Assembly: GCA_946965045.2 (NCBI GenBank)
Contig: OX337235.1
Span: 1,240,001-1,304,000, forward strand
Source of the DNA: Epithemia pelagica
Taxonomy: Eukaryota > Bacillariophyta > Bacillariophyceae > Surirellales > Surirellaceae
Length of the DNA stretch: 64,000 bases
Reading direction: 5' to 3'
Shown here in pieces: positions 10,485 through 22,330 of the stretch. Position numbers and translations under genes: made by a program. The notes below the pieces were generated by a model that saw only the letters and a program-made list of their open reading frames with translations, was not told where the DNA came from and made no database searches. Every line of letters starts with the position of its first letter. Position 1 is the first letter of the stretch.

Positions 10485-12210
10485 GATGATAATGCCGAAT
10501 GGAGAATCCAAAACAGAGCCAAAGCTGGATTCAGAGAGCGATAGAGAGAAACAGGGGAGACGATGATGAATCCATGCAAGTAAAAATTGACTTTTGGAAA
10601 GTGGAACACGTGTAGGGAATGAGCTTGTAGCGACGCACAAAAAAATCCAACCCCTCAAAATGTGAGGAGGACACAGCTCGGACGCGGAAATAATACTGCC
10701 CTCCGATGGTGCGCGCGCCGATCTCACTCTCGACACTTTTCTTCTTTCGCCTATTGTACTGGAAATCAAGCTGCAAAGGCGCAGCAGATTTTTTTACGCC
10801 CCCACTTTCCCCCCGGATACTCGGCACGCGAGACCGCGTGGACTGCGAACTCTATCCACACATTCAATAACCACAACAAATGAACAGGAAACGTGGAACT
10901 CATAAATACAGGTGCATGTATCGGAAGACTTTGTAACACAACTTTTCTAACCTTTGCAGGACGACACGAGGAGGGCCCTTTGCTCTTTGATGCAACATGT
11001 TCCATGCGCGTTTGTTTGCTCACGGCTTGTGAGTTGTAATCGAGATTTCGCGATATCGGAAGTTTCACCTTCAGATTATCCACTATCCCAAGCTACATCT
11101 CTAGACTTCCAGAGATCTCACAGAGGACGGAATGTTGAGGTTAAACCATGAGCATACTCGTATTAACCTACCCTCACCCACTAACTAGCACTTGATCTAA
11201 CTCGTTTCTTGCCTATTGTATAGCCTGTGGTCATTGGAAAACTGCTTGTTGAAACAGTGTTGGACATTGTTAGCATATGGGAATAGATGAGAGCATGTGT
11301 ATCGGTTGTTGTTATCGTGACAAGGGCAAGCACCGAGATCTGTGTCCGTGTCCGCGCAGAGGGACTTTGGGGCGGTCCCTGATTGTTTGTTGGGGCGAAA
11401 TAATGTTCTCTTTTGGGGGCAAATAAACTCGTCGAATCAAGGGAACACAAATGACTTTGCGAACTGTCTCGTACAATTAGTCCTACATTGTATAAGTAAC
11501 AATATTGAAGTAAATTTTGTCAAAGTCATTGTTGAGTCTTGGGGTCATAACCGGACATCGACGCAAGTTGGTTGGTCTCAAGATAATACAAGGAGAACTT
11601 GGTAAGGTTTTAGAGGGTCCCCATGTTTTGGGGGTCGTCGAGACACAGCACGAAGCAAAAGGGTGTGTGTGTTGGTTTGATTTGGACAAACAGTCAATTT
11701 GTGGATGGACTGAGGCCACACCACGGATTTATAACAGAGATTGCGACCATCCCAGTGCTGTGCTGTTGCGGTAGTGTTCCGCTTTTGGCCACTGCCATCC
11801 CATCACCTCTCTATAGCTCGCAGAGGGCATATCCCTCACCCAGATCCTCCCTATTACTCAAACTGTTTCCGACGAGAGTGGTCTTGAGAGACCCTATTGG
11901 GTATTTGTTGTTGTTGTTGTTCTTGTCGCCGTGCTGTTGTATCGCGACATACCACCAAGAAGACAGACTTTTGAGTTGCCAGTCTGCTTGTCGACGTCGC
12001 CGGATCAAAGACCCGACATCGTTGGATATTGCAGAACCAAGGCCAATGGTGTGAGATACAAACATTTTCATCCTCATCAAACTCGCATATACAAAAGCGG
12101 AATCAACGAGACAAGAGAGAACTTTTGTCTTTGACTCTGCAGACAACGACCTTGCTGATTTTTCATCTATTTTTTGCGACTGGAAAAGCCATTTTTGATT
12201 GTCAAACACA
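10485..12210. other. 1.7-kb intergenic region between divergent genes
   Basis: Lies between the starts of the RBR ligase (-) and the MYND-LRR gene (+), so it should hold both promoters. Open frames here are short, on both strands, and show no domain. The only notable composition is the GTT-rich strand at 11900-11930. No RNA gene was recognised. Confidence 0.55.
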
Positions 12211-15200
12211 ATGGACGACCAAGACCACAACGACAACGACACGAACGATGACAAAATGGAGGAGGAGGACCGCCAGATGCAAGACACGAATACTACGGGT
12301 CATGAACAGGAGCAACCATCACCAGATGACGATCCATTGCCGCAGTCTCCGCTGACCAGCAGCAACAACGATCAGGATGATGTGACAGAACATGAAACTC
12401 TACCTTCCGAACAACAAACGGATTCTCTACAAGACGCACCCTTGACACCAGTGCAACAACAACGGCCAACGAATAGCAACGACGACAACAACACCGAGTC
12501 GCCAGTGGAAGTAGAGTGCAATGCCTGTGGGTTTGATAGCAGCTATGTCCCCGATGGGATGCTCCAGTGTCCATATTGTACGCATGTTCAGTACTGCAGT
12601 CCAGAATGTCGACAATGGGATTGGGAGTCGGGTGGACATGCCGAGGTGTGTGTCGAGTGTGCCAAATCTCCCCGCACCAAAAAACGGTCCTCCCCAAAAA
12701 GCCGGAAACTGCAGTGCGTCGAAATTGTCAAAGCAAGCAACCAAAAGGACCCAACAAAGGAGGATGAGAACAACAATAATGAGAACTTAACGGAAACAGA
12801 TCCCATGGCTTTGTCCAATCCACACCATCAATCATCTTCTAGCGTTTTTGAGAATGATGTTGGTGGTGGAACGGATTTGGCCAATTCCTCGGTCGGTTCC
12901 TTATCTTTGGATGTCATGCAATTGCAATCTCATCCCCAAAGTCCTACGGGTGCCAGTCGAGGCTCCATGGGAGGCTCTCATTTTTCGGGTCGCCCTCCAA
13001 CGATTCCGGAAAGTATCACGGCCACCTCCCCCGTGCGCTCCATCAACATTATGCGGACAACCACTACTTCTTCCAGTTCAATGGGAGACTTGGTGCATCC
13101 GTACTTGCCCCATCATCCACTCTACGAAAGCAGTATAAGTAGCAACAGCGGAAGCAATGGCTTGTCTCTGTTTAACGGCAGCAGTCACAAGTCATCCTCC
13201 AACGATTCGTGGTCCAATCCTGAAACCAACAGTGCCACGGCTGCGACGACTGCCTTGTTGCCGCCTCACGAGTCGGACATGAGTGCAATGACGGATTTTT
13301 CCGAAACGAGTATTCAAAGCGATCATCCTGTACCTCCTGTACCCGACGATGCACCTGCACAACCTCCACCTCAAACAACAACAACAACAACAGCCTCCAT
13401 GAGTCCTCCCTCCTCACCAAACTCCTTGGCCATCTTTTTGCAAAAGCAACAACATCAACAGCGACGACAACAACAACAACAACAACGCGCCAAACCAACA
13501 CGACCCAACAATACCCATTGGACTCCCAATAACAACAACTATCATCACACCAATACTCTCCGGGATCAAGTGTTACATGCAGGACCACCCGTTCGTCCAC
13601 ATTCCTCTATTGGTTCTTCTGTCTTGCAGCCACAATCGTGGCACAATTCCGACGACGAAGAATTTGTCGAGGAAGACTGCGATGAGACAATTGAGGAGAT
13701 TGTCGAAGATGACGAAGAAGGAGAAAGATTGAACCTGATGGGAGAATTTGACGAAGATAGTTATAGCACCACAGAACATAAGGAAACAATGATTGATGTG
13801 GAAAAGTTTTGGACCGAAGAAGATGACGATGATTCCTTTGATATTTTAGAAACACAAGAAGAGGAGGACGAAGATTCGATATTGGATTCCGTCATTGAAG
13901 AAGAGTCTTCGGTAAGTGATGAACCGGATCGAGAAGGATCCTGGAGATCACGGCACTTTGAAAGCTTGACCATGTTTTCCTCGGATGACAATGTGCACAA
14001 TAGTGGATCCATCTCCTTATTGGATAGTGCGAGTAGCAATGACGGTGCACCAACGCCCTATCATCCGAATCCACGGCCACAACCTCCACCCGCACCGCCG
14101 CATCCACAGCAACACCTCCGAAATCGACGGCATATGCAGGGATATGACACGGACGCTTCCTCCGATTCCGAATATTATTATGAAGTTTTGGGAGTGGTCG
14201 AGTATAGTACCAGTACAGCCGGAGAAGGAGAGGACGTGATTTATATTCGTGACGGGTCAGCTCATGGAACGAACAGCAGCACCGATAGTGCGGCGAACGA
14301 CAGTCAGGAATCGGACCCAATGAGTTTCGCACGTGCCAAACAGCAACAAGAGTTGACATCCTTTCTGCAAAATTCCCGCAACAGCAGTCTTTTGGAGAAT
14401 TTCAACAGAAACACCAAACTTTCCAGTCGTCCAAGGACGCAAATCGACACTGTCAAACAAGAAGGTTCACGTAGTAGGGAGACGGACGCCAACAGCTACG
14501 ACAGCACTACCAACAATCCTGGAAGTGCAGACAAGGGCAGCGTATCCAGTGGGCCTTCTCAAGGCGGAGGTGAGACTTCTGATTCGGACCGCTTCGGTGT
14601 TTTGGGAGTGGTCGAACATAGTACAAGTGTGGGAGAAGACAATATCGATGCCGAAACAGATGAATCCATGTATGTTCATCAAACCTATACGGATGATAGC
14701 GAATCCGTTCCTTCCCATGACGGCATGGACAAAAGCAACAAAAAGCCCATAACGACTGCAGCAAAATTTTTGAAGCAACTAGAAATGAATCGAAACGAAG
14801 TAAGTGACAGCACAAGCAATGGTAACGACGATGACCAAAGCGTACAGTACGAAAGCGACGAAGACGATGAGGAAGACGACACTGAAGAGACAGGAAACGA
14901 AATGGACCTGGAAGAGACTGAAACAGAAACTGAGAGAAATGAAATGGATGACGACCAAGTTATGGCGACTGATAGCAGCGATGATCCATACCCAAACAGA
15001 CATGATCATTCAAATGAACAGAAAACCCAAGATGATCCTGTTGCCGCGTCTCCATTTCGCAACGCTTCTATTCCTGGCTATGATGTTATTGTTTCTTCTT
15101 CGTTTGCTGCAAGGAGTCAAGCGACGAATCCTTCCGAGACGGATAATGACGAAAGTTTTGCGATTCCCTCCGATGACAATGAACACTCGGGAAATCCAGG

Positions 15201-18200
15201 ATCGATCGGAGGAACATCATTCTCGGACAATGTAGAAAGTTTCGCCCAAGACTATGGAACTGTTGGCGACACGGATCTGGCCATTCCGGCATCCGCAGTA
15301 CAATCACCGACCTCGGGAATATCGTTGGAGCAACATTTGAAGAAGCAAAAAAGCTCTAGCAGTATGAGTGTGGGTTCGTCACCAAAGAGCCGAACTAATA
15401 TGACTCGCGAGGCAAGCAGTCGTAGTCTTTTGGACCTTCCGAGCGATCATAGTCCGGATGAAAACAAAGACGAAGTCGAGAGCATTGATTCTGTAACCAG
15501 AAGTGGTGTTAAGGGTGTTGTCAAGATAGAGGAAGAAGAAGAAGAAGGCGCTGGTGACGAAGACGAAGAAGACGAAGAACAAAACGAAGAAGACGAGACG
15601 GAGGAGGAAGAACAGTGGAGGATGATGATGGAAGAGGACGAGGAGAATGAATACGAAAGCGAAGAAGAAACCGAGCACGAAAATCAAGACAGTTTAGAAG
15701 GAAACGATAGCGATCGCAAACTAAATCTTAGTGCGGGTACTCTCGGGGACGACACCATGTCTGTCAGGAGTAGTTCTTTTGGTAACAATCCATTGGCGCT
15801 GAAAGACTTTCGACAAGCCTATTTACGCGAATCAAGCTTCTCTAGTCGTGGACTCAAAGACTTTCATCAAATTTATCACTCGGATGCGAACTCAACCTTG
15901 GGCGACAATATGACTGTCGGTTCGAGATCAAACAGTGGTGAATCTTCGGTTGCTAGTAGCATCGAAAGACACATCGTGGAAGTAAGGGGCCTTGATTTGA
16001 CCTCCTCGTCGTCACTTTCTAGACAGAGTCCATTGGCGATGTCGGACTCTCGCCCTTCCTCTCTTGGTTCAATGCTAGAGTCGCAACGAACACATTTGCG
16101 CTCGCTACCAGAAACTCGGCGTTCTTCTCTTGGTTCACTGGAGCACCGACGGTCTTCAATTGGCTTGAAGGATGAGCCTCGACGTTCGTCGCTTGGTTCT
16201 TTGCCAGCATCTGGAGTCTCTTCATCCAGCGGTTCGGGGATGACGAGGACAGAAACTCTCAAGATGTCAATCAATAAGGCATTGAGGGACTACGAAAAAT
16301 TGTATGGAGAAGAAGCCGCACGCGGAGCCTATATGAAACTGGCACAGGCAGTGTTGATGGATGGCAGTTCACAACCAGTGACCGCGCCGAAAACAACGAA
16401 CAAAGAAAATAGGAGTTTGACATCAACGCTACCGACGGTCCCACTGTCCCCAGAAACTCCTACAAGGGAAGATACAAGCTTCTTGTCAACAGAATCAACG
16501 CCATTTTCACCCTCTCCTCCCACACTAAACAAAGAGAAACCACCAGAAACTCCAGCTACCACACAAACATCTGTAGCAATAGCTACACCTATCGTTTCTA
16601 ATACATCTTCTTCGAATAATAACATGACGAGCTCCAGAGGATTGTCTCCGCTTCTAAAGGGTTTTGGGAAAACCAAGCCCTCTTTCTCTGATGCCAATGG
16701 GGATTTCCCTGTTCGAGGGAATCAGCTGGTACGGTGCACGTCCCCCAGTTCCCATTCTTCATGGGTGACAGGAACTGAACACAATTTGCAGTATTCACCA
16801 ATGTCTGACCATATTGATCAAGCGGACGAAACCTTGAGATCGATCCCTCGAAACAACGTACAAACGACCACCGACATGAGAATCGAGAAAGATCTGCGAA
16901 AGCTGCAGACTTCTGACAATCAAAATGATAGAGTTTTGCCTGATACAGGGCAAAGGGAGGCAAAGGAGAGAAAGGAATGGGTACCTTTCCCAAAGGAAGC
17001 TGGTACAAATGAGGCGTCACTGAAGCAGTCAAAGATCGCAATATCCAAAAGTGTACCAAATACTGTGTCCGTTAAGACAGACCCTTCCATCTCCATTGAG
17101 GGTGCAGGAGGGGAAACTGATGTTTTTAAGTACTCAACATTGGGTTCACCTCCCTCCTCAAAAGGACTAGAACAACCGGAAGGAGCTGATTCCAACAAAC
17201 TGAAAGAAAGTGCCGGGATATCCAGAAACTCTGTTCCTTCAGTGGTCTCCGTACGCAACGACAAAATGTTTCCTGCATTGGTATCTGTACAACACAGCCC
17301 GTCCGAGAAAGTTGGTCCAACACAGATTGAAAGATCGAATATCAAATTACATACCTCGATTCCGTCCGTGGTCAATGTGCCTCTACACGAAGAAGAAACA
17401 AAAGACGTCACAGTCGTCAATAGTAAGATGCACCAACCAATTCCAGCTGTGGTGTCTGTATACACAGAGGAAACAAAAGACTTGGATGTAGAGGGATCTT
17501 CCGATGATTCGTTTCCGAAATCTGCCCCTCCAGAGACCAACGCTCAAGGAGACATAGAAGAGGCTGGAGCCTCCTCTAATTCAATTTGCGAATCACCTGC
17601 TGCTGCTCGTGGACCAAATTCAAAGAAAGACTGGAATCCTCTTTTACCGTCCCAAGGTTATGGTCTGCAATCTTACGCCCCCTCGGTAGCTGCCAAGAGG
17701 GATATCGTAAATCGTACAATTTCGCTTACAGATCCAACTGGAGATGAAGGAGCGGAAGGATCTCGGTATCTCCAATATCGGTCCGTACTGGCACATAGTT
17801 CCGTCGCACTTTCTCCGTTGTCTCGATTGCTGAACTTTACGTCCACCAGCGGAGAGGATGTGCAGAAAGACGCAATCCCTGATCAGGAAGGACTGAATGC
17901 ATATGAGGGCGAAAACAACGCGAAGCAACTCTCTGTGGACGAACCAGGAGAGGTTCCCGAGCGGAATAGTGTCAGCTTGACCACGAAGGCTGGTAATGAC
18001 TCGTCTGCACGTGTGTCCAGTTACCAGAACTACAGAAATTTGCTTGTCAACGCTCTATCGACTGGAAAGATTTCCATGGAAGAGCCAACTCAGACTCCTA
18101 CTGCGCTTTCTCCTCCTTCGGCAAGTGAGCCTTCGGTACCGGTGGAAAGTCCTGATCGTGTGGAAACGCCAGGAATAAAATCCGCAGGAGCCCCTCGCTA

Positions 18201-20007
18201 CCTGGAATATCGTCAATCCCTTGCGCAACGAATGTCTACTTTCTTTACATCCGAAACAGAAACCGCTGATCACATCAAAGTAGAACCTGCACCAAGTCTC
18301 GAGGAACGACTCTCATCCTATTTGGGGAAGACATTAGCGAGAAGGACGGCTGCTTTGCAAGGGTCAACGGATGACGACATGGACGATCAATCATCAATTT
18401 ATTCGAAAAGTTCCGGAGTTTCTGGGGCTGACTCAAGCTCAATGGCACCACTTTATAGGACACCTAGTGGTCGCAATTCATGGCTCTATACAATGTTTGA
18501 CGTTTTGTCTGATTCATCATCAGACGATGACTCCATTGAAGGAATATCAAAAGAGTCTATGGATGAATCCAGCGCTTTCAAGTCAGTAGTTCCCGATAAT
18601 AAGGCGTCATTGGACAGAGAGAATTCAATGGTTCGACAAGCCGAAATTCCCTTTAATGGAGAAGTATCGAATGGAACCGAAATGTTTGCCGATGAACATG
18701 CGGACCTGGAAGCCGCGATCCCGGTAGACGGACGCAAGAAGAGAGAACGAAAAGGGGGTAAAGGTCGTAAGAAAGGACGAAAGCGGGTACTCATGTGGGC
18801 ACTGTGCGTCTGTTTTATTTTTTCTTTTGTGGCAGTTGTGGTTACGGGCTTGGTTATGGCTGCTAGAAAAGACGACTCGGAATCTCCATCTTCTTCTCCA
18901 ACCGAAAATTCGCCTACCGCAACGGGACCTTCCCAATCTCCGTCTCCTTCACCAACAATATCGAATGCACCCACGGCAGTACCAACGACAGAACAAACGT
19001 TCCCGGACCAAGACTTGTTGGAGACACTCACAGAGGCATTCCCCGATGGTGCAGTACAACTTCGAAAAAGGAACTCCCCTCAGAACCAGGCATACTTTTG
19101 GATGATTGAAAGCAGCACTACGTCAGGTCTTTCAAATTCAAGGCTCATACAAAGATATGTTCTTGCCACTCTGTATTTTAGTACGAATGGAGAAGCATGG
19201 GAAAATAACACTGGATGGTTGTCGGACGACGACGAATGCAACTGGTTCTCTTCCTCCGCTTCTGCTTGTGACAACGGGATCCTTGTTTCCTTACATCTTG
19301 AACTGAATAAGCTGCACGGGGAGTTACCCGACGAAATTGGAATGCTCAGCAATCTCAGAGAAATTCTTTTTCGAGACAACGACTTGTTTGGGTCGGTCCC
19401 CGACTCGATTGGGGATCTGACGCAATTGCAAACCTTGGATTTGACTCAGAACCGGCTTATAGGCTTGAGCAGCTCCATTGGTCGCCTTGGTATTTTGAAA
19501 AGCTTGATGGTGTCCGAGAATAGTCTCACGGGTCCTTTGTTTGACGACTGGGGATCCATGAGCTCCCTCCTCGTTCTCAACCTGACAAGCAATGTCATTG
19601 CTGGTCCCATCCCTCCTTCCATTGGCTCTCTCCCGCGGTTGCTAACATTGGACTTGTCGCACAACCAATTGAATGGAAACATTCCACCCGAGCTTGGCAA
19701 TCTGGCTACTGCCATGGAGGTTATGTTGAATTCCAATTACCTCAATGGATCCATCCCATCCGAATTATCGGGACTCTTGCTGGTATCGATACTGCGCGTG
19801 GATGACAATGACTTGACGGGCAATGTCCCACTTCCACTATGCCAGACTCTGGGTGGCAACCAGTTTTATTCCGATTGTGATCCATTGGCACAAAATGGTG
19901 AAATCAATTGTCCCTTGGGAGGATGTTGCACTCATTGCTGTCAAGATGGCGTAGGATGTGCCTGTGTCTTTGCCGACACAGTGTCCCGTTTGTGTGGAAC
20001 CACATGA
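12211..20007 (+). CDS. giant MYND-finger, single-pass LRR membrane protein
   Basis: One uninterrupted frame of 2598 aa from ATG 12211. Residues 103-147 form a MYND zinc finger (C-x2-C, C-x2-C, YC-x3-C, W, GGH-x3-C). About 1700 residues of acidic, Ser/Thr-rich disordered sequence follow. It contains a duplicated VLGVVE-Y/H-STS unit (about 14184 and 14597), four R-x-SSLGS-type basophilic kinase sites (about 16040-16210), five copies of a P-x-x-V-S/N-V motif (about 17050-17465), and three Y-x-x-Y-R-x-x-L motifs beginning at Y1853, Y1938 and Y1997. A Lys/Arg-rich stop-transfer segment precedes one membrane helix (about 2193-2217). Beyond it are a Ser/Thr/Pro stalk, an LRR N-cap (NTGWLSDDDECNWF) and about eight LRRs of the plant GxIPxxL type. 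The end is Cys-rich (CCTHCCQDGVGCAC). Inferred topology: MYND and motifs in the cytosol, LRRs outside. No kinase domain is present. Confidence 0.9.
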   Translation: MDDQDHNDNDTNDDKMEEEDRQMQDTNTTGHEQEQPSPDDDPLPQSPLTSSNNDQDDVTEHETLPSEQQTDSLQDAPLTPVQQQRPTNSNDDNNTESPVEVECNACGFDSSYVPDGMLQCPYCTHVQYCSPECRQWDWESGGHAEVCVECAKSPRTKKRSSPKSRKLQCVEIVKASNQKDPTKEDENNNNENLTETDPMALSNPHHQSSSSVFENDVGGGTDLANSSVGSLSLDVMQLQSHPQSPTGASRGSMGGSHFSGRPPTIPESITATSPVRSINIMRTTTTSSSSMGDLVHPYLPHHPLYESSISSNSGSNGLSLFNGSSHKSSSNDSWSNPETNSATAATTALLPPHESDMSAMTDFSETSIQSDHPVPPVPDDAPAQPPPQTTTTTTASMSPPSSPNSLAIFLQKQQHQQRRQQQQQQRAKPTRPNNTHWTPNNNNYHHTNTLRDQVLHAGPPVRPHSSIGSSVLQPQSWHNSDDEEFVEEDCDETIEEIVEDDEEGERLNLMGEFDEDSYSTTEHKETMIDVEKFWTEEDDDDSFDILETQEEEDEDSILDSVIEEESSVSDEPDREGSWRSRHFESLTMFSSDDNVHNSGSISLLDSASSNDGAPTPYHPNPRPQPPPAPPHPQQHLRNRRHMQGYDTDASSDSEYYYEVLGVVEYSTSTAGEGEDVIYIRDGSAHGTNSSTDSAANDSQESDPMSFARAKQQQELTSFLQNSRNSSLLENFNRNTKLSSRPRTQIDTVKQEGSRSRETDANSYDSTTNNPGSADKGSVSSGPSQGGGETSDSDRFGVLGVVEHSTSVGEDNIDAETDESMYVHQTYTDDSESVPSHDGMDKSNKKPITTAAKFLKQLEMNRNEVSDSTSNGNDDDQSVQYESDEDDEEDDTEETGNEMDLEETETETERNEMDDDQVMATDSSDDPYPNRHDHSNEQKTQDDPVAASPFRNASIPGYDVIVSSSFAARSQATNPSETDNDESFAIPSDDNEHSGNPGSIGGTSFSDNVESFAQDYGTVGDTDLAIPASAVQSPTSGISLEQHLKKQKSSSSMSVGSSPKSRTNMTREASSRSLLDLPSDHSPDENKDEVESIDSVTRSGVKGVVKIEEEEEEGAGDEDEEDEEQNEEDETEEEEQWRMMMEEDEENEYESEEETEHENQDSLEGNDSDRKLNLSAGTLGDDTMSVRSSSFGNNPLALKDFRQAYLRESSFSSRGLKDFHQIYHSDANSTLGDNMTVGSRSNSGESSVASSIERHIVEVRGLDLTSSSSLSRQSPLAMSDSRPSSLGSMLESQRTHLRSLPETRRSSLGSLEHRRSSIGLKDEPRRSSLGSLPASGVSSSSGSGMTRTETLKMSINKALRDYEKLYGEEAARGAYMKLAQAVLMDGSSQPVTAPKTTNKENRSLTSTLPTVPLSPETPTREDTSFLSTESTPFSPSPPTLNKEKPPETPATTQTSVAIATPIVSNTSSSNNNMTSSRGLSPLLKGFGKTKPSFSDANGDFPVRGNQLVRCTSPSSHSSWVTGTEHNLQYSPMSDHIDQADETLRSIPRNNVQTTTDMRIEKDLRKLQTSDNQNDRVLPDTGQREAKERKEWVPFPKEAGTNEASLKQSKIAISKSVPNTVSVKTDPSISIEGAGGETDVFKYSTLGSPPSSKGLEQPEGADSNKLKESAGISRNSVPSVVSVRNDKMFPALVSVQHSPSEKVGPTQIERSNIKLHTSIPSVVNVPLHEEETKDVTVVNSKMHQPIPAVVSVYTEETKDLDVEGSSDDSFPKSAPPETNAQGDIEEAGASSNSICESPAAARGPNSKKDWNPLLPSQGYGLQSYAPSVAAKRDIVNRTISLTDPTGDEGAEGSRYLQYRSVLAHSSVALSPLSRLLNFTSTSGEDVQKDAIPDQEGLNAYEGENNAKQLSVDEPGEVPERNSVSLTTKAGNDSSARVSSYQNYRNLLVNALSTGKISMEEPTQTPTALSPPSASEPSVPVESPDRVETPGIKSAGAPRYLEYRQSLAQRMSTFFTSETETADHIKVEPAPSLEERLSSYLGKTLARRTAALQGSTDDDMDDQSSIYSKSSGVSGADSSSMAPLYRTPSGRNSWLYTMFDVLSDSSSDDDSIEGISKESMDESSAFKSVVPDNKASLDRENSMVRQAEIPFNGEVSNGTEMFADEHADLEAAIPVDGRKKRERKGGKGRKKGRKRVLMWALCVCFIFSFVAVVVTGLVMAARKDDSESPSSSPTENSPTATGPSQSPSPSPTISNAPTAVPTTEQTFPDQDLLETLTEAFPDGAVQLRKRNSPQNQAYFWMIESSTTSGLSNSRLIQRYVLATLYFSTNGEAWENNTGWLSDDDECNWFSSSASACDNGILVSLHLELNKLHGELPDEIGMLSNLREILFRDNDLFGSVPDSIGDLTQLQTLDLTQNRLIGLSSSIGRLGILKSLMVSENSLTGPLFDDWGSMSSLLVLNLTSNVIAGPIPPSIGSLPRLLTLDLSHNQLNGNIPPELGNLATAMEVMLNSNYLNGSIPSELSGLLLVSILRVDDNDLTGNVPLPLCQTLGGNQFYSDCDPLAQNGEINCPLGGCCTHCCQDGVGCACVFADTVSRLCGTT

Positions 20008-20642
20008 GAAGAACGCGCCCTGGTTGCAAAAGATTCATACAGCAAGTCAAAGGCCTTTTTTACTTGATACAGCATTCATTTTTCAAGACTGATATACCTC
20101 TGGATATTTTGTGTTCCCCGCCAAACGTCTTGTTCTATCGACAACGTTCATGGCCTGGAACAAACGTTTTCACTTTTCAGTCGGACGAGAAAACATGTTC
20201 TCGAAAACAGCGTCACGAATGTTTGAATGCGGATAGTCCATTTGTTACCCTCTTGTGGTTGCAACACAAAAAATAGAAACAAACGGAAGAATGGGATGCT
20301 CTTTCCTCCACGAAACCATGTAGAATATACTATAGCCGTTACACTAGTGTGAGTTTAGTTCGCAAGCTTTTCCACTTGGGGCAGGCCTGCATTTGTACAA
20401 AACCAAAGCGCCCGGACGTTCCGCCCTCTTTTGACTACCACCACACCACATGTCTCCTCCCAAAGTGTCGCGTCATTATTTGTAATCAATCATGACAAAA
20501 CGAGTACAAGCAATGACGCCAACAGCAAAACCAATTGCAAGTATTGCGGTCGTTTGGACCAAAGCACCGTATCTCCGCGAATGATTGCCGTGCGCGAACT
20601 ATTTACAAGGACACTCCATCTACAATACCTCTCTGTGGCATG
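20008..20642. other. intergenic between convergent genes
   Basis: Contains the 3' flanks of the MYND-LRR gene and of bestrophin A. Apart from A- and AAC-rich patches, nothing further is seen. Confidence 0.6.
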
Positions 20643-22330
20643 TTACAGGGTCGTCGTCGTCCCTTGTCCACCTGCAGCAACATCCACCGTTGTGGCAGTC
20701 ACCCCACCACTGCTGGTTCGAAGAGGACGACTCCTCTGGTGCGTACGACTATTCTTGGGACGACCCGTTCGTTGCCGGGACAAGGCTTCGACGTCTTGTC
20801 GTTGATACAAGTAGTGGCGTTCTTTGGATTCGGCCCGTTTGCAAATGCCTTGAATGCCGTGATAAAATTTGCGCGTCAAGGTATCCAAATCCAACCCATT
20901 TCGATCATGACCAAAGGGATTTTCAATTTCACACACCATACTTTCCACACCCCACACGGCATAGGCCACAAGATTGGCCAAGACAATGGCCCACCATCCA
21001 TAATATTCAGCCCCGTGCAGGGGAAACAAGACAAACCAGACAATCAAAAAGAATCGGAGCAACAAGACATAGGAAAGGGGCAGGGGTGTATGGACAATGC
21101 GTTCACAGGTTCCCAAGGCGTCACTCATGACGGACAAACAGGTGAGATTAATCACTTCGAGTTGCCGGTCGGATAATTTGCCCGTTTCGGCTTGATGGGC
21201 CAAATATTGCGACATGACATCTTGACAAAAGAGGGGCATGTGTTGCGAATGTTGAATGTTGGCAATGTCTTGATGACACAAGGGGGGTGAAAAATGAGAA
21301 TGAGAATGAGGATCCTCATGAGGATTGTTGGTGGTGGTGGTCCTGCTGTCATGAGTATTGGCGGTCGCAGTGGTCATGCCCAAGGCTTGCAAATCCCGAC
21401 GAATGTCACGTTCCTTGCGCAAATGGACCTTACAGGCCACGGCAAAGGCGGCGGCAAAATAGACGGCTCGTCGACGATCCAAGACATCGTCATAATTGCG
21501 AACCTTGACATGAGCACAGACCAAGCGCGCAAAATCCAATACCTTGCGGATACTTTAGAAAGTATAGAGACAAGAACAACAAGCAAAATTCGCAGGAGCA
21601 GCAGTAGAAACATCCAGGGTGGTTTGTCCCATTTGGTTGTGAATTGAAAGGGTAAAAATTGTGAGCGAGAAAAAAAACGACAACATGCCAAAAACAAAAT
21701 ATTCTTTGAGAATCGACGTGTCCATTGGGCTGGTGATTGATCGGACTGTTCTTGTTCTTACCCTCCCCATGCCTTGCGTCCTTCCCAAAAGCGATTGTAG
21801 GCTTGATTGGCGCGGAAACTCAACAATAAAAACAAGCCAAACGAAAAGCCTCGCAAATCCATGTCTTCGTGCAACATGAAATCTTCCGAACAAAATTGTG
21901 CCCCCTGCACATCTTTGGGACTCCCACAAAAGTTGGTAAAGCGGGTCAAACTGACAATCACGACATTGTAGAGCCAAATGCAGTACAAAATTTCGCGATG
22001 ATGTTCGGGAAACCACGTCCGCAACGGTGGTTCCCACCATTTGTGGGAGGGATCGTACGTGACATTGCGATTGGGCGGTCGAACTTCCTTGGCACCCGCC
22101 TGAAAGGTTTCGACACTGCCAATCAAGGACAAGGAGGAAATGTCATCTTTGTCGGCTCCTGCATCCGGTTTGGTGGCTGGTGGTTGTTTCATGGTTGTAC
22201 TGTGTTGTTGTTGTTGTTGTTTCGAGGACGACGATACCAGTGCCGGAACACTGGCGGTTCGACTCGTAGTAGTGGTAGATTCTCGAGGAGACACGATCTT
22301 GGTAGTTTGCGTGGTCGTCGACCGTTTCAT
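20643..22330 (-). CDS. bestrophin-type anion channel A
   Basis: Two exons, 492 aa: 22330-21762 and 21552-20643, joined across a 209-bp intron (GTAAG...TTCTAAAG, phase 2). The join restores the continuous FRANQAYNRFWEGRKAWGG / IRKV region. The signature (aromatic WEPPL..WFPEHHREIL, a first membrane segment, then FRANQAY-R-WEGR-WG) matches the bacterial and plant VCCN1/UPF0187 branch of bestrophins. Later membrane segments include LSYVLLLRFFLIVWFVLFPLHGAEYYGWWAIVLANLVAYAVWG. The N-terminal 80 or so residues are Ser/Thr/Gln-rich with no evident signal peptide or plastid leader. Family role: pentameric Cl- or HCO3- channel; in algae some act at thylakoids in carbon concentration. Substrate and membrane cannot be read here. 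It is a close paralogue of the gene at 23833-25525. Confidence 0.9.

Noticed and set aside
10531-10769. N-terminal extension of the RBR ligase up to 10769
   Set aside because: The extension has no conserved feature, and a better start lies at 10484.
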